Assembly (NCBI GenBank): GCA_021107495.1 | Contig: JAIOSR010000029.1 | Span: 1 to 6,202, forward strand | Source of the DNA: Desulfobacterales bacterium | GTDB taxonomy: Bacteria; Desulfobacterota; DSM-4660; Desulfatiglandales; Desulfatiglandaceae | Length of the DNA stretch: 6,202 nucleotides | Reading direction: 5' to 3' | Part shown: positions 1 to 5,904 of the stretch, in pieces | Layout: each line of letters opens with the position of its first letter | How positions within the stretch are numbered: the first letter of the stretch is position 1 | The notes under the pieces: model-generated | Seen by the model: the letters and a program-made list of their open reading frames with translations, nothing else | Told to the model about the DNA's origin: nothing | The model's database searches: none | Translations under genes and position numbers: made by a program

Positions 1-78
1 ACCTCCACCGTAAGCAAAGAGGAATTAAAAAAGGCCGTGGGGGGTAACAATCAGGAGGAGATTGCCGGGTATGAGTAA
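1..78 (+). CDS. C-terminal end of an unidentified gene (5' partial)
   Basis: Reading frame 1 is open from the first base to a TAA at 76-78. It encodes 25 residues, lysine- and glutamate-rich, ending in EEIAGYE. The stop lies within ATGAGTAA, so this gene overlaps the DUF4416 start at 71 by 8 bp, and a strong AGGAGG (53-58) lies inside its last codons. That arrangement is typical of a translationally coupled operon and is the main reason to think the frame is real. The fragment is too short to assign a family, and no motif is visible. The codons from about 29 onward are also open in the DUF4416 frame, but the overlap pattern favours this reading. Confidence 0.55.
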   Translation, partial: TSTVSKEELKKAVGGNNQEEIAGYE

Positions 79-610
79 TCCAAGCGAACCGGGTCCTGTT
101 AAACTTATTACAGGCCTGTTCTCGCCTGAGAAAGGGCTTCTTGATCAGGTAATCGGCGAACTCTCGAATATATTTGGGCAAGTAGACTGGAACAGCCCCG
201 AACTCCTCTTTGACCGTACAAAATATTATGCCAGGGAAATGGGCTGGCCGTTGCACCGCCGATTTATCTCTTTTGAGAAACTGGTCCGGGCCGACCACCT
301 TGCCGATATAAAGCTTAGGACAAACGAGGTTGAGCGGAGATATATTCAGGATGGGAACAGGCTCGTCAACATTGATCCCGGATATATTTCCCCGGAAAGG
401 CTTGTCCTGGCTACGGGAAAGAACTATGTGCATCGAATCTATCTGTCAAAAGGGATTTTTGCGGACCTTACGCTGGTCTATAAACGAAAGAGTTTCGTGC
501 CGCTTGAGTGGACCTACCCTGATTATGCAAAACCTGAGACCATAGATTTGTTTAACGGGGTGAGGATGCAATACATGAATCAGATAAAGGAGATGAAACG
601 TCTTGATTAA
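71..610 (+). CDS. DUF4416 family protein, function unknown
   Basis: This 179-residue protein matches my recollection of the DUF4416 family: an early KLITGLFSPEKGLLD-like segment, then RTKYYAREMGWPLHRRFISFE, then NIDPGYISPERLVLAT, and a late FVPLEWTYPDYA segment. No enzymatic motif, signal peptide or membrane helix is visible, so it is probably a small cytoplasmic protein. I chose ATG 71 because it overlaps the upstream stop (ATGAGTAA) and lies 12 nt after AGGAGG. TTG 62 is in frame but only 3 nt from that Shine-Dalgarno sequence. Its own stop at 608-610 overlaps the yicC start by 8 bp, so it is very likely co-translated with yicC. The family is known to me only as conserved and uncharacterised; the neighbourhood (YicC, RemA, Gmk) hints at RNA or nucleotide metabolism, but that is inference. 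Confidence 0.88.
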   Translation: MSNPSEPGPVKLITGLFSPEKGLLDQVIGELSNIFGQVDWNSPELLFDRTKYYAREMGWPLHRRFISFEKLVRADHLADIKLRTNEVERRYIQDGNRLVNIDPGYISPERLVLATGKNYVHRIYLSKGIFADLTLVYKRKSFVPLEWTYPDYAKPETIDLFNGVRMQYMNQIKEMKRLD

Positions 611-1484
611 GAGCATGACAGCATACGGAAGGGCCGAGTACACATCAGGGGACACGCTTTTTATTTCGGAGATCAAGTCTGTCAACAACCGATACCGGGA
701 TACTATACTCCGAATTTCCAAGAATTTTCAATTACTTGATAAAGAACTCAGGTCCATTATTTCGTCAAGGATCAAAAGGGGACGCATTGAGGCATCCATA
801 CAAATGGAAGGGAGTAACGATGAAATCCCGTACACCCTTGAACTCAATGAACCCTTAGTCAATTCCTATTTCAAGATATTCAATCAGCTGGCCGAGCAGT
901 TCGGGATTGATCGTAAAATCCGAATCGAATCCCTGTGCCAGATGAGGGATGTTATCCTGTTTAAACCTGAAACAGTGGAAGTGGACAAGGTAAAGCCCGG
1001 TTTCCAGGAGGTCTTGAGGCAGGCCCTCGATTCTCTTGATTTGATGAGAATCAAGGAGGGCGAGGCGATTGAGGCCGATTTTGTGATGAGGCTCGATCTA
1101 TTGGAAAGGCATGTGGAGGAGGTTGAGAAGCGGGCCCCTGACCTGCTTGAAGAATACCGAAAGAGGCTTAAACTCAATATCGAGAGGATGACTAAGGATG
1201 TTGCAATGGACGAGGCCCGGCTTGCCCAAGAGGTGGCCATGTTTGCAGAAAAATCCGACATCACAGAGGAAATAGTGCGAATAAGAAGCCATCTGAAACA
1301 GTTTAGGGAATACATTTCCCTGGACGACGCCGTAGGTCGAAGGTTGGATTTTTTGATCCAGGAGATGAACAGGGAAGTAAACACGATTGGCTCAAAGGCA
1401 TCTGATACGTTTATTTCAAAGGTTGTCGTAGAGATGAAGGCGGAAGTGGAAAAACTGAGAGAACAGGTTCAGAATGTAGAATAA
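603..1484 (+). CDS. yicC: YicC/YloC family endoribonuclease
   Basis: The 293-residue length is the family norm. The N-terminus MIKSMTAYGRAE corresponds to the family's MI.SMTGFGR signature and opens the YicC N-terminal domain (about residues 1-155). The C-terminal DUF1732 domain carries RSHLKQF (228-234) and the highly conserved GRRLDFLIQEMNRE (245-258) followed by NTIGSK (260-265). The middle is charged and helical, probably coiled coil. YicC/YloC proteins are reported as RNA-binding endoribonucleases; E. coli YicC has been linked to RyhB small-RNA decay. The start is TTG at 603: it preserves the conserved Met-Ile and lies 10 nt after AGGAG (588-592), whereas ATG 615 would remove the first four conserved residues. 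It overlaps the upstream stop by 8 bp, which points to coupled translation with the DUF4416 gene. Confidence 0.95.
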   Translation: MIKSMTAYGRAEYTSGDTLFISEIKSVNNRYRDTILRISKNFQLLDKELRSIISSRIKRGRIEASIQMEGSNDEIPYTLELNEPLVNSYFKIFNQLAEQFGIDRKIRIESLCQMRDVILFKPETVEVDKVKPGFQEVLRQALDSLDLMRIKEGEAIEADFVMRLDLLERHVEEVEKRAPDLLEEYRKRLKLNIERMTKDVAMDEARLAQEVAMFAEKSDITEEIVRIRSHLKQFREYISLDDAVGRRLDFLIQEMNREVNTIGSKASDTFISKVVVEMKAEVEKLREQVQNVE

Positions 1485-1488
1485 GTAA

Positions 1489-1640
1489 AAGCATTCAGCT
1501 TTCAGCGGTCAGCTTTCAGCCCAGGTGTAGCCTAAAACCGTAAACCTTGAACCTGAAAACCTGAATGGTTAATTATTCTGTTTGTATTCTATCTTTTGTT
1601 CTGATTTTGCTGAATGCTGACAGCTGAACGCTGATAGCTT
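1489..1640. repeat. Inverted repeat made of 7-bp GCTGAAN units, 32-bp arms
   Basis: The left arm (1489-1520) is a run of TTCAGC/GTCAGC units. The right arm (1609-1640) is its reverse complement at 27 of 32 positions, read as GCTGAAT GCTGACA GCTGAAC GCTGATA GCTT. The loop is 88 bp and AT-rich. The element starts 4 bp after the yicC stop and ends 7 bp before the remA Shine-Dalgarno sequence, so it fills nearly the whole 178-bp gap between two genes that are otherwise operonic. The arms could form a long hairpin in the transcript. No T-run follows the right arm, so it is not a standard terminator. Confidence 0.75.
1536..1566. repeat. GTGAACC-like heptamer repeat inside the loop of the larger inverted repeat
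   Basis: The stretch reads as degenerate 7-8 bp units (CGTAAAC, CTTGAAC, CTGAAAAC, CTGAA). Its first 17 bases (1536-1552) match 4414-4430 at 16 of 17 positions, so the same repeat family occurs in two intergenic regions of the window. Confidence 0.6.
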
Positions 1641-1662
1641 AAAAACGAAAGGAGCTTTGTCC

Positions 1663-1935
1663 ATGAGTCCCAAGCTTGTTAATATCGGTTTTGGAAATTC
1701 AGTCATTTCCAGACGTGTCGTGGCCATCATCTCCCCAAACGCCGCCCCTATGAAGCGGCTGAGAGACGAGGCCCGCGAGGAAAAAAGGCTGGTCGATGCC
1801 ACACAGGGCAGACGTACCAGGTCTGTCCTTATAACTGACAGCAATCATGTAATATTGTCCGCCGTCAGTTCGGAAAAGATTGCACAGAGATTCAATCCGG
1901 ACTGTTCATTACCCAAGGAAGAGATAGAAGACTAA
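1663..1935 (+). CDS. remA: RemA-like DNA-binding regulator (DUF370)
   Basis: The predicted 90-residue protein has the whole DUF370/RemA signature: LVNIGFGN at the N-terminus, RRVVAIISPNAAPMKR, a basic/acidic EAREEKRLVDATQGRRTRS segment, then VLITDSNHVILSAV and KIAQRF near the end. In Bacillus subtilis RemA is a DNA-binding activator of extracellular matrix genes and forms ring-like oligomers; the role in Desulfobacterota is not known to me. ATG 1663 is the start because AAAGGAG (1648-1654) lies 8 nt upstream; the in-frame TTG at 1657 is too close. The gene lies between yicC and gmk, an order also seen in Firmicutes (yloC-remA-gmk), so the neighbourhood itself is old. The acidic tail EEIED is slightly longer than the conserved core. 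There is no sign of damage. Confidence 0.93.
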   Translation: MSPKLVNIGFGNSVISRRVVAIISPNAAPMKRLRDEAREEKRLVDATQGRRTRSVLITDSNHVILSAVSSEKIAQRFNPDCSLPKEEIED

Positions 1936-1972
1936 AAAAGGAATAAAGCGACTTTTTGCGAGATTGTCAAAT

Positions 1973-2581
1973 ATGCCTGGTCAACTCTTTGTGATTTCCG
2001 GGCCCTCGGGCGCTGGAAAGTCAACCATCGTGAATGCCCTTTCAGATCGAACCGACGGGTTGGTATACTCAATCTCCCATACCAGCCGCAGGCCCAGGGG
2101 CAGGGAAAAAAGCGGGATTGAATATCACTTTGTGGACCCAGGGACCTTCAACCGGATGATAGAGGCCGGGGCCTTCGTGGAGTGGGCCAAGGTCTATGAC
2201 GATTTTTACGGGACATCTTTTTCAAGTATCGAGGGGCAAACCGGTTCGGGGGTAGACGTGCTTCTGGACGTGGACAGCCAGGGTGCGAGAAACATAAGAA
2301 AGCATTTTGAAGACAGCGTGCTTATCTACGTGTTGCCTCCGTCTTTAGAGATTTTAAAAAAGAGGCTGAAGGGCCGGGGCACGGATGACGAAGGCGTGAT
2401 AAAGGTGAGAATGGAAAAGGCATTAAACGATATAGATAACTGTCTGTGGTATGATTACATCATCATCAATGATGACCTGGAAAAGGCCATAACCGAGGCT
2501 AAGTCCATTATCATAGCAAAACGATGCCGGACGGCCCGGCAGGCGAATGTTCAAACCCTCCTGGAAACTTTTCGAAAGTGA
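1973..2581 (+). CDS. gmk: Guanylate kinase
   Basis: Guanylate kinase phosphorylates GMP (and dGMP) to GDP with ATP in the cytoplasm. From ATG 1973 the protein is 202 residues, the normal length. The P-loop GPSGAGKS is at 10-17. The GMP-binding segment has S35, R39, R42, E45 and Y51, followed by EWA (70-72) and FYGTS (78-82). DVLLDVDSQGA (96-106) forms the core strand, and the ATP lid carries KGRGT (134-138). The start is uncertain: TTG 1964 is in frame, and neither codon has a well-placed Shine-Dalgarno sequence (AAAAAAGGA ends at 1942, 30 nt before the ATG). ATG 1973 gives an N-terminus (MPGQLFVISG) that fits family proteins best. It follows remA by 37 nt, so it is probably co-transcribed. 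Its last 31 bp overlap the 3' end of the convergent radical SAM gene. Confidence 0.96.
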   Translation: MPGQLFVISGPSGAGKSTIVNALSDRTDGLVYSISHTSRRPRGREKSGIEYHFVDPGTFNRMIEAGAFVEWAKVYDDFYGTSFSSIEGQTGSGVDVLLDVDSQGARNIRKHFEDSVLIYVLPPSLEILKKRLKGRGTDDEGVIKVRMEKALNDIDNCLWYDYIIINDDLEKAITEAKSIIIAKRCRTARQANVQTLLETFRK

Positions 2582-4029
2582 TAACCGTAAACCATCAGAG
2601 TCATGGCCTGTGCAAATGATTTTCGATAACAGAAAATTGATTTGACAATCATTTTCCAGTAATACCACTGGGACGGGCCATTTCCCAAAATACCTAAATA
2701 AAAAATGGACTTTACGAATGCCTTTACATCATGGGCTTTAATTTTGCTCTTCCTGCGGGGTTGATATTGATTGAGAAACGTACAGACCCTCTGATAGAAG
2801 TGGCGCGGGCTGTAAATGGTCCTGACGATCTTGCGATAGCCCTGGATGAGTTTATCCATGTCCATATTGGGAATAAAGTTTATTGTGCCATCCGTGTTTT
2901 CTCCCGAGACACTTGAACGGAGCCGGTTTTCAGCCTTAAGCCGCTGCCAGAGCCTGGTTTTCGGCATGGCGTTCAGCAGGCCTACCATTGCTGTAACAAC
3001 ACCGGTTTCCTGAATAAACCTGATTTGCCGTGAGAAAATTCCCTCATCATCATTGTCAAACCCCACGATATAACCACCCAGGACCTGGAATCCGGCCCCC
3101 TGGAGTTTTCGAATGGCCGCAGTCAGGTCACGGCCGCAGTTCTGATTTTTACAACACTCCTTAAGGCTGTCTTCGTTAGGCGTCTCCAGGCCGATAAAGA
3201 CCGTGTCAAATCCCGCATCGAGCATCAACTCGATTAGTTCGTCATCATCGGCAAGATTTATGGAGGCTTCCGTAAGGAAAGAAAAGGGATTCTCATGTTC
3301 CCTCATCCATTCGGTCACGCCCGGCAATATCTTTTTGATTTTTCCTTTATTACCGATAAAGTTGTCATCGACAATAAAAACATTGCCGCGCCAGCCCATG
3401 TCATAAAGGGTTGCCAGTTCGGCAATAAATTGATCCGCGTCCTTCACCCGGGGTTTGTGGCCGTAAAGGTTGGTGATATCACAAAACTCACAATTAAAGG
3501 GGCATCCGCGTGAACACTGGATCATAACCGAGGCATACTTCTCTACCTTAATCAGGTCCCAGCGGGGTATAGGTGTCAAATGCAGTTCAGGAAAATCATC
3601 TGTTTTATATATTTTTTTCGGGGTTCCCTTTTCCAGGTCGGCTAAGAAAGGGGGCAGGGTAATTTCCGCCTCCTTAAGGATCAGGTGGTCCACAAGGTCG
3701 AGGTATTCTTCCGTTGCGCTATTGAAAAGAGGCCCGCCGGCAATTACTTTGGTATCCAGACGACGGCATCTTTCCAGCACTTCCAGCACGGAATCTTTTT
3801 GTATGATCATGGCGCTGATCATCACGTAATCGGCCCACTCAATACTTTTGTCCGTGATCTTTTCTACATTCAAATCCACCAGGCGAAGGTCCCAGTCTTT
3901 CGGAAGCATGGCTGCAACCGTCAACAGACCTAAAGGCGGGTAAGCGGCTTTTTTAGAGATAAACTTCAGGACATAATTAAAACCCCAAAAAGTAACCGGA
4001 TATTCCGGGTATACTAGCAATATTTTCAT
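2551..4029 (-). CDS. B12-binding domain radical SAM protein (DUF4070 C-terminus)
   Basis: The 492-residue protein has three parts. An N-terminal cobalamin-binding Rossmann-like domain (about 1-140) starts MKILLVYPEYP and includes AYPPLGLLTVAAMLP (29-43). A radical SAM core follows, with the 4Fe-4S cysteines C176, C180 and C183 in the CxxxCxxC motif and later FIGLETPNEDS (278-288) and GGYIVGFD (318-325). A DUF4070-type tail ends in YGYHFRKV. The usual DxHxxG cobalamin motif is absent (VDLNVEKI stands at about 51-58), as in many members of this class, so B12 binding would lack the histidine lower ligand. Relatives include the hopanoid C-2 methylase HpnP, but no hopanoid genes are nearby and I do not assign a substrate; a methyltransferase role is likely but inferred. 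It has its own promoter (4151-4179) and overlaps gmk tail-to-tail by 31 bp. Confidence 0.92.
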   Translation of the reverse strand: MKILLVYPEYPVTFWGFNYVLKFISKKAAYPPLGLLTVAAMLPKDWDLRLVDLNVEKITDKSIEWADYVMISAMIIQKDSVLEVLERCRRLDTKVIAGGPLFNSATEEYLDLVDHLILKEAEITLPPFLADLEKGTPKKIYKTDDFPELHLTPIPRWDLIKVEKYASVMIQCSRGCPFNCEFCDITNLYGHKPRVKDADQFIAELATLYDMGWRGNVFIVDDNFIGNKGKIKKILPGVTEWMREHENPFSFLTEASINLADDDELIELMLDAGFDTVFIGLETPNEDSLKECCKNQNCGRDLTAAIRKLQGAGFQVLGGYIVGFDNDDEGIFSRQIRFIQETGVVTAMVGLLNAMPKTRLWQRLKAENRLRSSVSGENTDGTINFIPNMDMDKLIQGYRKIVRTIYSPRHFYQRVCTFLNQYQPRRKSKIKAHDVKAFVKSIFYLGILGNGPSQWYYWKMIVKSIFCYRKSFAQAMTLMVYGYHFRKVSRRV

Positions 4030-4150
4030 GGTAGTCTTCTTCCCTGTTATATTTAGGTTAGTTGGTGACTTGGGTCTTGGGGGAGTACGAAGCCGAGCTT
4101 AAAAGCCGGATGGGTTGTTAAGATCAGGCCATTCCATTTTTTATCAAGTA

Positions 4151-4179
4151 AATATAGGGGAGAATGGATTGAGTGTCAA
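4151..4179 (-). promoter_or_regulatory. Sigma70-type promoter for the radical SAM gene
   Basis: On the - strand a perfect -35 TTGACA (4179-4174) is followed after exactly 17 bp by TATATT (4156-4151), five of six matches to the -10 consensus. Transcription would start near 4144, leaving a leader of roughly 115 nt before the ATG at 4029. The leader contains no B12-box or other riboswitch core that I recognise. Confidence 0.6.
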
Positions 4180-4252
4180 GCATTACCAAGGGGTGAGAAA
4201 AGGAGACGTTTGAATGCTTGCACTATTTTGGAAAGTGCATTGTAACTGCTCA

Positions 4253-4288
4253 GGTTCACGGTTCAAGGGTTCACGGTTCACGGTTATA
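4253..4288. repeat. Tandem GGTTCAC heptamer repeat
   Basis: Five units lie in a row: GGTTCAC, GGTTCAA, a single extra G, GGTTCAC, GGTTCAC and GGTTATA. The period is 7 bp with one insertion. It belongs to the same family as 4414-4430 and 1536-1566. Confidence 0.8.
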
Positions 4289-4406
4289 AACTATTGACAT
4301 CCCACACTTTATAGCACAATATCCATATTAGCCTCTTTCACCCATTGGGTTAAACATGCTTGTCGTCCCTATTGAGGCATCATACTTTTGATATCAAACA
4401 GTTAGG

Positions 4407-4439
4407 GCACTTTAACCGTGAACCTTGAACTAAAAGTGC
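4407..4439. repeat. Inverted copy of the heptamer repeat within a small hairpin
   Basis: Bases 4414-4430 are the reverse complement of the 4261-4278 segment except for one inserted G. The copy is framed by GCACTTT (4407-4413) and AAAGTGC (4433-4439), a perfect 7-bp stem with a 19-nt loop. Together with 4253-4288 it forms a second, wider inverted repeat about 130 bp apart, just upstream of the methyltransferase gene. Confidence 0.65.
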
Positions 4440-4460
4440 GGCCAGGTCCCGGCCTTTTTG

Positions 4461-4470
4461 GGGGGTGATC
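4461..4470 (+). promoter_or_regulatory. Extended Shine-Dalgarno sequence that points to an ATT start
   Basis: GGGGGTGATC matches GGAGGTGATC, the complement of the usual 16S rRNA 3' end, at nine of ten positions, and the tenth can pair as G-U. The GGGGG core ends 7 nt before ATT 4473, the ideal spacing. It lies downstream of the only alternative in-frame start, TTG 4458, and so cannot serve that codon. Confidence 0.6.
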
Positions 4471-4472
4471 TC

Positions 4473-5237
4473 ATTTCGGAAAAAACATCTTATCTTATCC
4501 CCGGTTTTCATACGGTCAGGGAGTCCCTCATTCAGGGACGGGTTACAATCCTGGAAGTCTGGATCGCAGAAGGAAAGAAGTCGGCCAGGACAGGGGAAAT
4601 TCTAAAAATGGCCGGGAAGAGAGGTATTCCTGTCAGTTTCAAAAAAATCGCCGAACTGTCGCATCTCATGCCGGGTATGACCCACCAGGGTGTTGTGGCA
4701 CTGGCGGAAAAATTTACTTACTCTGATTTTAATAAGGTCACGGACATTTCCATGCAGGACCATGACAGGGCCCTCCTGATTGCCGCGGATCACATCACGG
4801 ACGAGGGAAATTTAGGTGCCATGATCCGGACCGCAGCCTTCTTTTCCGCGCACGGTCTGATCCTTCCAAAAGACCGATCAGCCAAGGTCACCGCCAATGT
4901 ACTCAAACGTTCCTCGGGTGCCTGTGCGTACCTTCCCATAACCAGGGTAGTAAACCTGGGAAGGGCCCTTGATCTCCTGGAAAAAAAGGGGTTCTGGATA
5001 GTGGGTGCGTCCGGTGAAAGTTCCGAGTCCGTTTATCAGTGTGACTGGAACAGGGACCTTGTCCTGATTTTGGGAAACGAACAGAAGGGTATCAGCCGGA
5101 CGGTAAAAAAGCGCTGTCACCAGGTAGTCGGGATCCCTTCCTCAGGGCATATGGAGTCACTGAACGTTTCAGTGGCTGCGGGCGTTATCCTGTCGGAGAT
5201 CTTCCGCCAGAGGGAAGCATTCAAGACCCCCGACTGA
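4473..5237 (+). CDS. rlmB: 23S rRNA 2'-O-ribose methyltransferase, RlmB/TrmH group (SPOUT)
   Basis: This is a SpoU-type SPOUT methyltransferase that transfers methyl from SAM to a ribose 2'-OH, most likely of 23S rRNA (RlmB methylates G2251 in E. coli); TrmH-like tRNA activity cannot be excluded. From ATT it is 254 residues. An L30e-like substrate-binding N-domain (about 1-80) ends with HQGVVALAE. The catalytic domain has motif 1 ITDEGNLGAMIRTA with the conserved Asn and Arg, motif 2 LILGNEQKGISR, and motif 3 IPSSGHMESLNVSVAAG, which forms the trefoil knot. The start is unusual: ATT 4473 sits 7 nt after a near-perfect Shine-Dalgarno sequence and gives (M)SEKTSYLIPGFHTV, aligning with typical RlmB N-termini. 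TTG 4458 would add five residues (259 in total) but has no proper Shine-Dalgarno sequence. The last 69 bp overlap the convergent maf gene. Confidence 0.92.
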   Translation: MSEKTSYLIPGFHTVRESLIQGRVTILEVWIAEGKKSARTGEILKMAGKRGIPVSFKKIAELSHLMPGMTHQGVVALAEKFTYSDFNKVTDISMQDHDRALLIAADHITDEGNLGAMIRTAAFFSAHGLILPKDRSAKVTANVLKRSSGACAYLPITRVVNLGRALDLLEKKGFWIVGASGESSESVYQCDWNRDLVLILGNEQKGISRTVKKRCHQVVGIPSSGHMESLNVSVAAGVILSEIFRQREAFKTPD

Positions 5238-5813
5238 AACCAGGGCCTTTATCACGGCACACAAGGGCAGACCTACCACATTGGTGTATGATCCGTTTAT
5301 GGCCTCCACCATAAAGGAGCCCACACCCTGGATGGCATAGCTCCCCGCCTTACCAAACGGCTCGCCGGTACGAATGTAACCCTCTATCTCCTGTTCGGAA
5401 AGCGGTTTGAATCGAACAAGGGTCGTGACTGCCTCGGAATGGGCCACCTTGGCTGAAGGATCCAGGATGCAGAACCCGGTGATGACCCTGTGCTCTTTTC
5501 CTCTCAGAAGCAAAAGCATTTCCCTTGCCTTTTGACCGTCCTCCGGCTTACCTAATATCCTGTTATCAACCGCTACAATTGTGTCGGCCCCCAAAATCCA
5601 GGAGGCCCCTGTTTCGGCGCAGACATGGGCCGCCTTTTTTTCAGCCAGAACACGGGATATTTGTGCGGGATCACCTGTGATACCCTCCTCGCTTGCCTTA
5701 CTTGTCACCGATCGAAAAGGGATGCCCGCCTGGGTCAGCAGTCTCTTTCTCCGTGGAGATGCAGAGGCCAGAATCAAGGGCTTTTGTGCGCTGATGATTG
5801 GAAATCTTGTCAT
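5169..5813 (-). CDS. maf: Maf family nucleotide pyrophosphatase (YhdE-like)
   Basis: Maf proteins hydrolyse non-canonical or excess nucleoside triphosphates to the monophosphate and pyrophosphate; some arrest septation when overproduced. The 214-residue protein shows LASASPRRKRLL (15-26), the metal and catalytic GADTIV (75-80, D77), LGKP (87-90), EHRVITGF (107-114), FGKAGSYAIQG (153-163) and GSYTNVVGLPL (174-184). The KAGSYAIQG and NVVGLP segments resemble the dTTP/UTP-specific YhdE type more than the YceF type, but specificity is inferred. The final 22 residues are encoded antisense to the end of rlmB and lie beyond the conserved core. ATG 5813 has no Shine-Dalgarno sequence upstream; the region there is an insertion-sequence remnant on the other strand. 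A TTG at codon 13 would give MILASASPRR, also a typical Maf start, again without a clear ribosome binding site. Confidence 0.94.
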   Translation of the reverse strand: MTRFPIISAQKPLILASASPRRKRLLTQAGIPFRSVTSKASEEGITGDPAQISRVLAEKKAAHVCAETGASWILGADTIVAVDNRILGKPEDGQKAREMLLLLRGKEHRVITGFCILDPSAKVAHSEAVTTLVRFKPLSEQEIEGYIRTGEPFGKAGSYAIQGVGSFMVEAINGSYTNVVGLPLCAVIKALVSVGGLECFPLAEDLRQDNARSH

Positions 5814-5825
5814 AGAATTTTAGAA

Positions 5826-5904
5826 AAGGAGGCCATCTTTGTATGATTTCTATAGTTTAAGCCATAAGACATGGGATTGCAAGTATCATATTATAACGAT
5901 AAAA
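5826..5904 (+). pseudogene. N-terminal remnant of an IS200/IS605-type transposase (tnpA)
   Basis: AAGGAGG (5826-5832) lies 6 nt before TTG 5839. That frame reads YDFYSLSHKTWDCKYHII and then IKK, close to the N-terminus of IS200-type Y1 transposases as I recall it (SL.HT.W.CKYH[IV]VF.PK). The similarity stops at about 5904, where the frame enters the GGGGACAG inverted repeat and ends at TAA 5956-5958. The HUH motif and catalytic tyrosine are missing, so it cannot be functional. An ATG at 5843 in another frame gives only five codons. The fragment lies divergently only 25 bp from the maf start, so it now forms maf's upstream region. Confidence 0.6.

Larger units (their letters stand above)
4030..4472. 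other. Intergenic region between divergent genes, no CDS
   Basis: This 443-bp stretch separates the radical SAM gene from the rRNA methyltransferase gene. It holds the radical SAM promoter and leader, a small hairpin TGCACT/AGTGCA (4219-4239), the GGTTCAC heptamer run (4253-4288), an inverted copy of it (4414-4430) enclosed by GCACTTT/AAAGTGC (4407-4413 and 4433-4439), and a short GGCC/GGCC stem with five T's (4440-4459). I find no coding frame with a recognisable protein in it, and no tRNA. Confidence 0.7.

Noticed and set aside
884..1384. 166-codon - strand frame opposite yicC
   Set aside because: Serine-rich, low-complexity antisense translation with no recognisable motif; a shadow of yicC.
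2583..2593. AACCGTAAACC right after the gmk stop, identical to part of the intergenic heptamer repeat
   Set aside because: It lies within the coding sequence of the radical SAM tail MVYGYHF, which fits the family C-terminus, so the 11-base match is probably chance.
3203..3933. Several + strand frames opposite the radical SAM gene
   Set aside because: They are antisense to a well-conserved gene and have no recognisable domains.
4294..4322. TTGACA with a 17-bp spacer to CAATAT as a + strand promoter for rlmB
   Set aside because: The -35 is perfect, but the -10 matches only three of six bases; too weak to annotate.
4440..4459. GGCC-loop-GGCC followed by five T's as an intrinsic terminator or attenuator before rlmB
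   Set aside because: The stem is only 4 bp with no extension, too weak for confident termination.
5890..5895. TATAAT on the - strand as the maf -10 box
   Set aside because: No acceptable -35 hexamer stands 16-18 bp upstream, and the site lies in the AT-rich transposase remnant.
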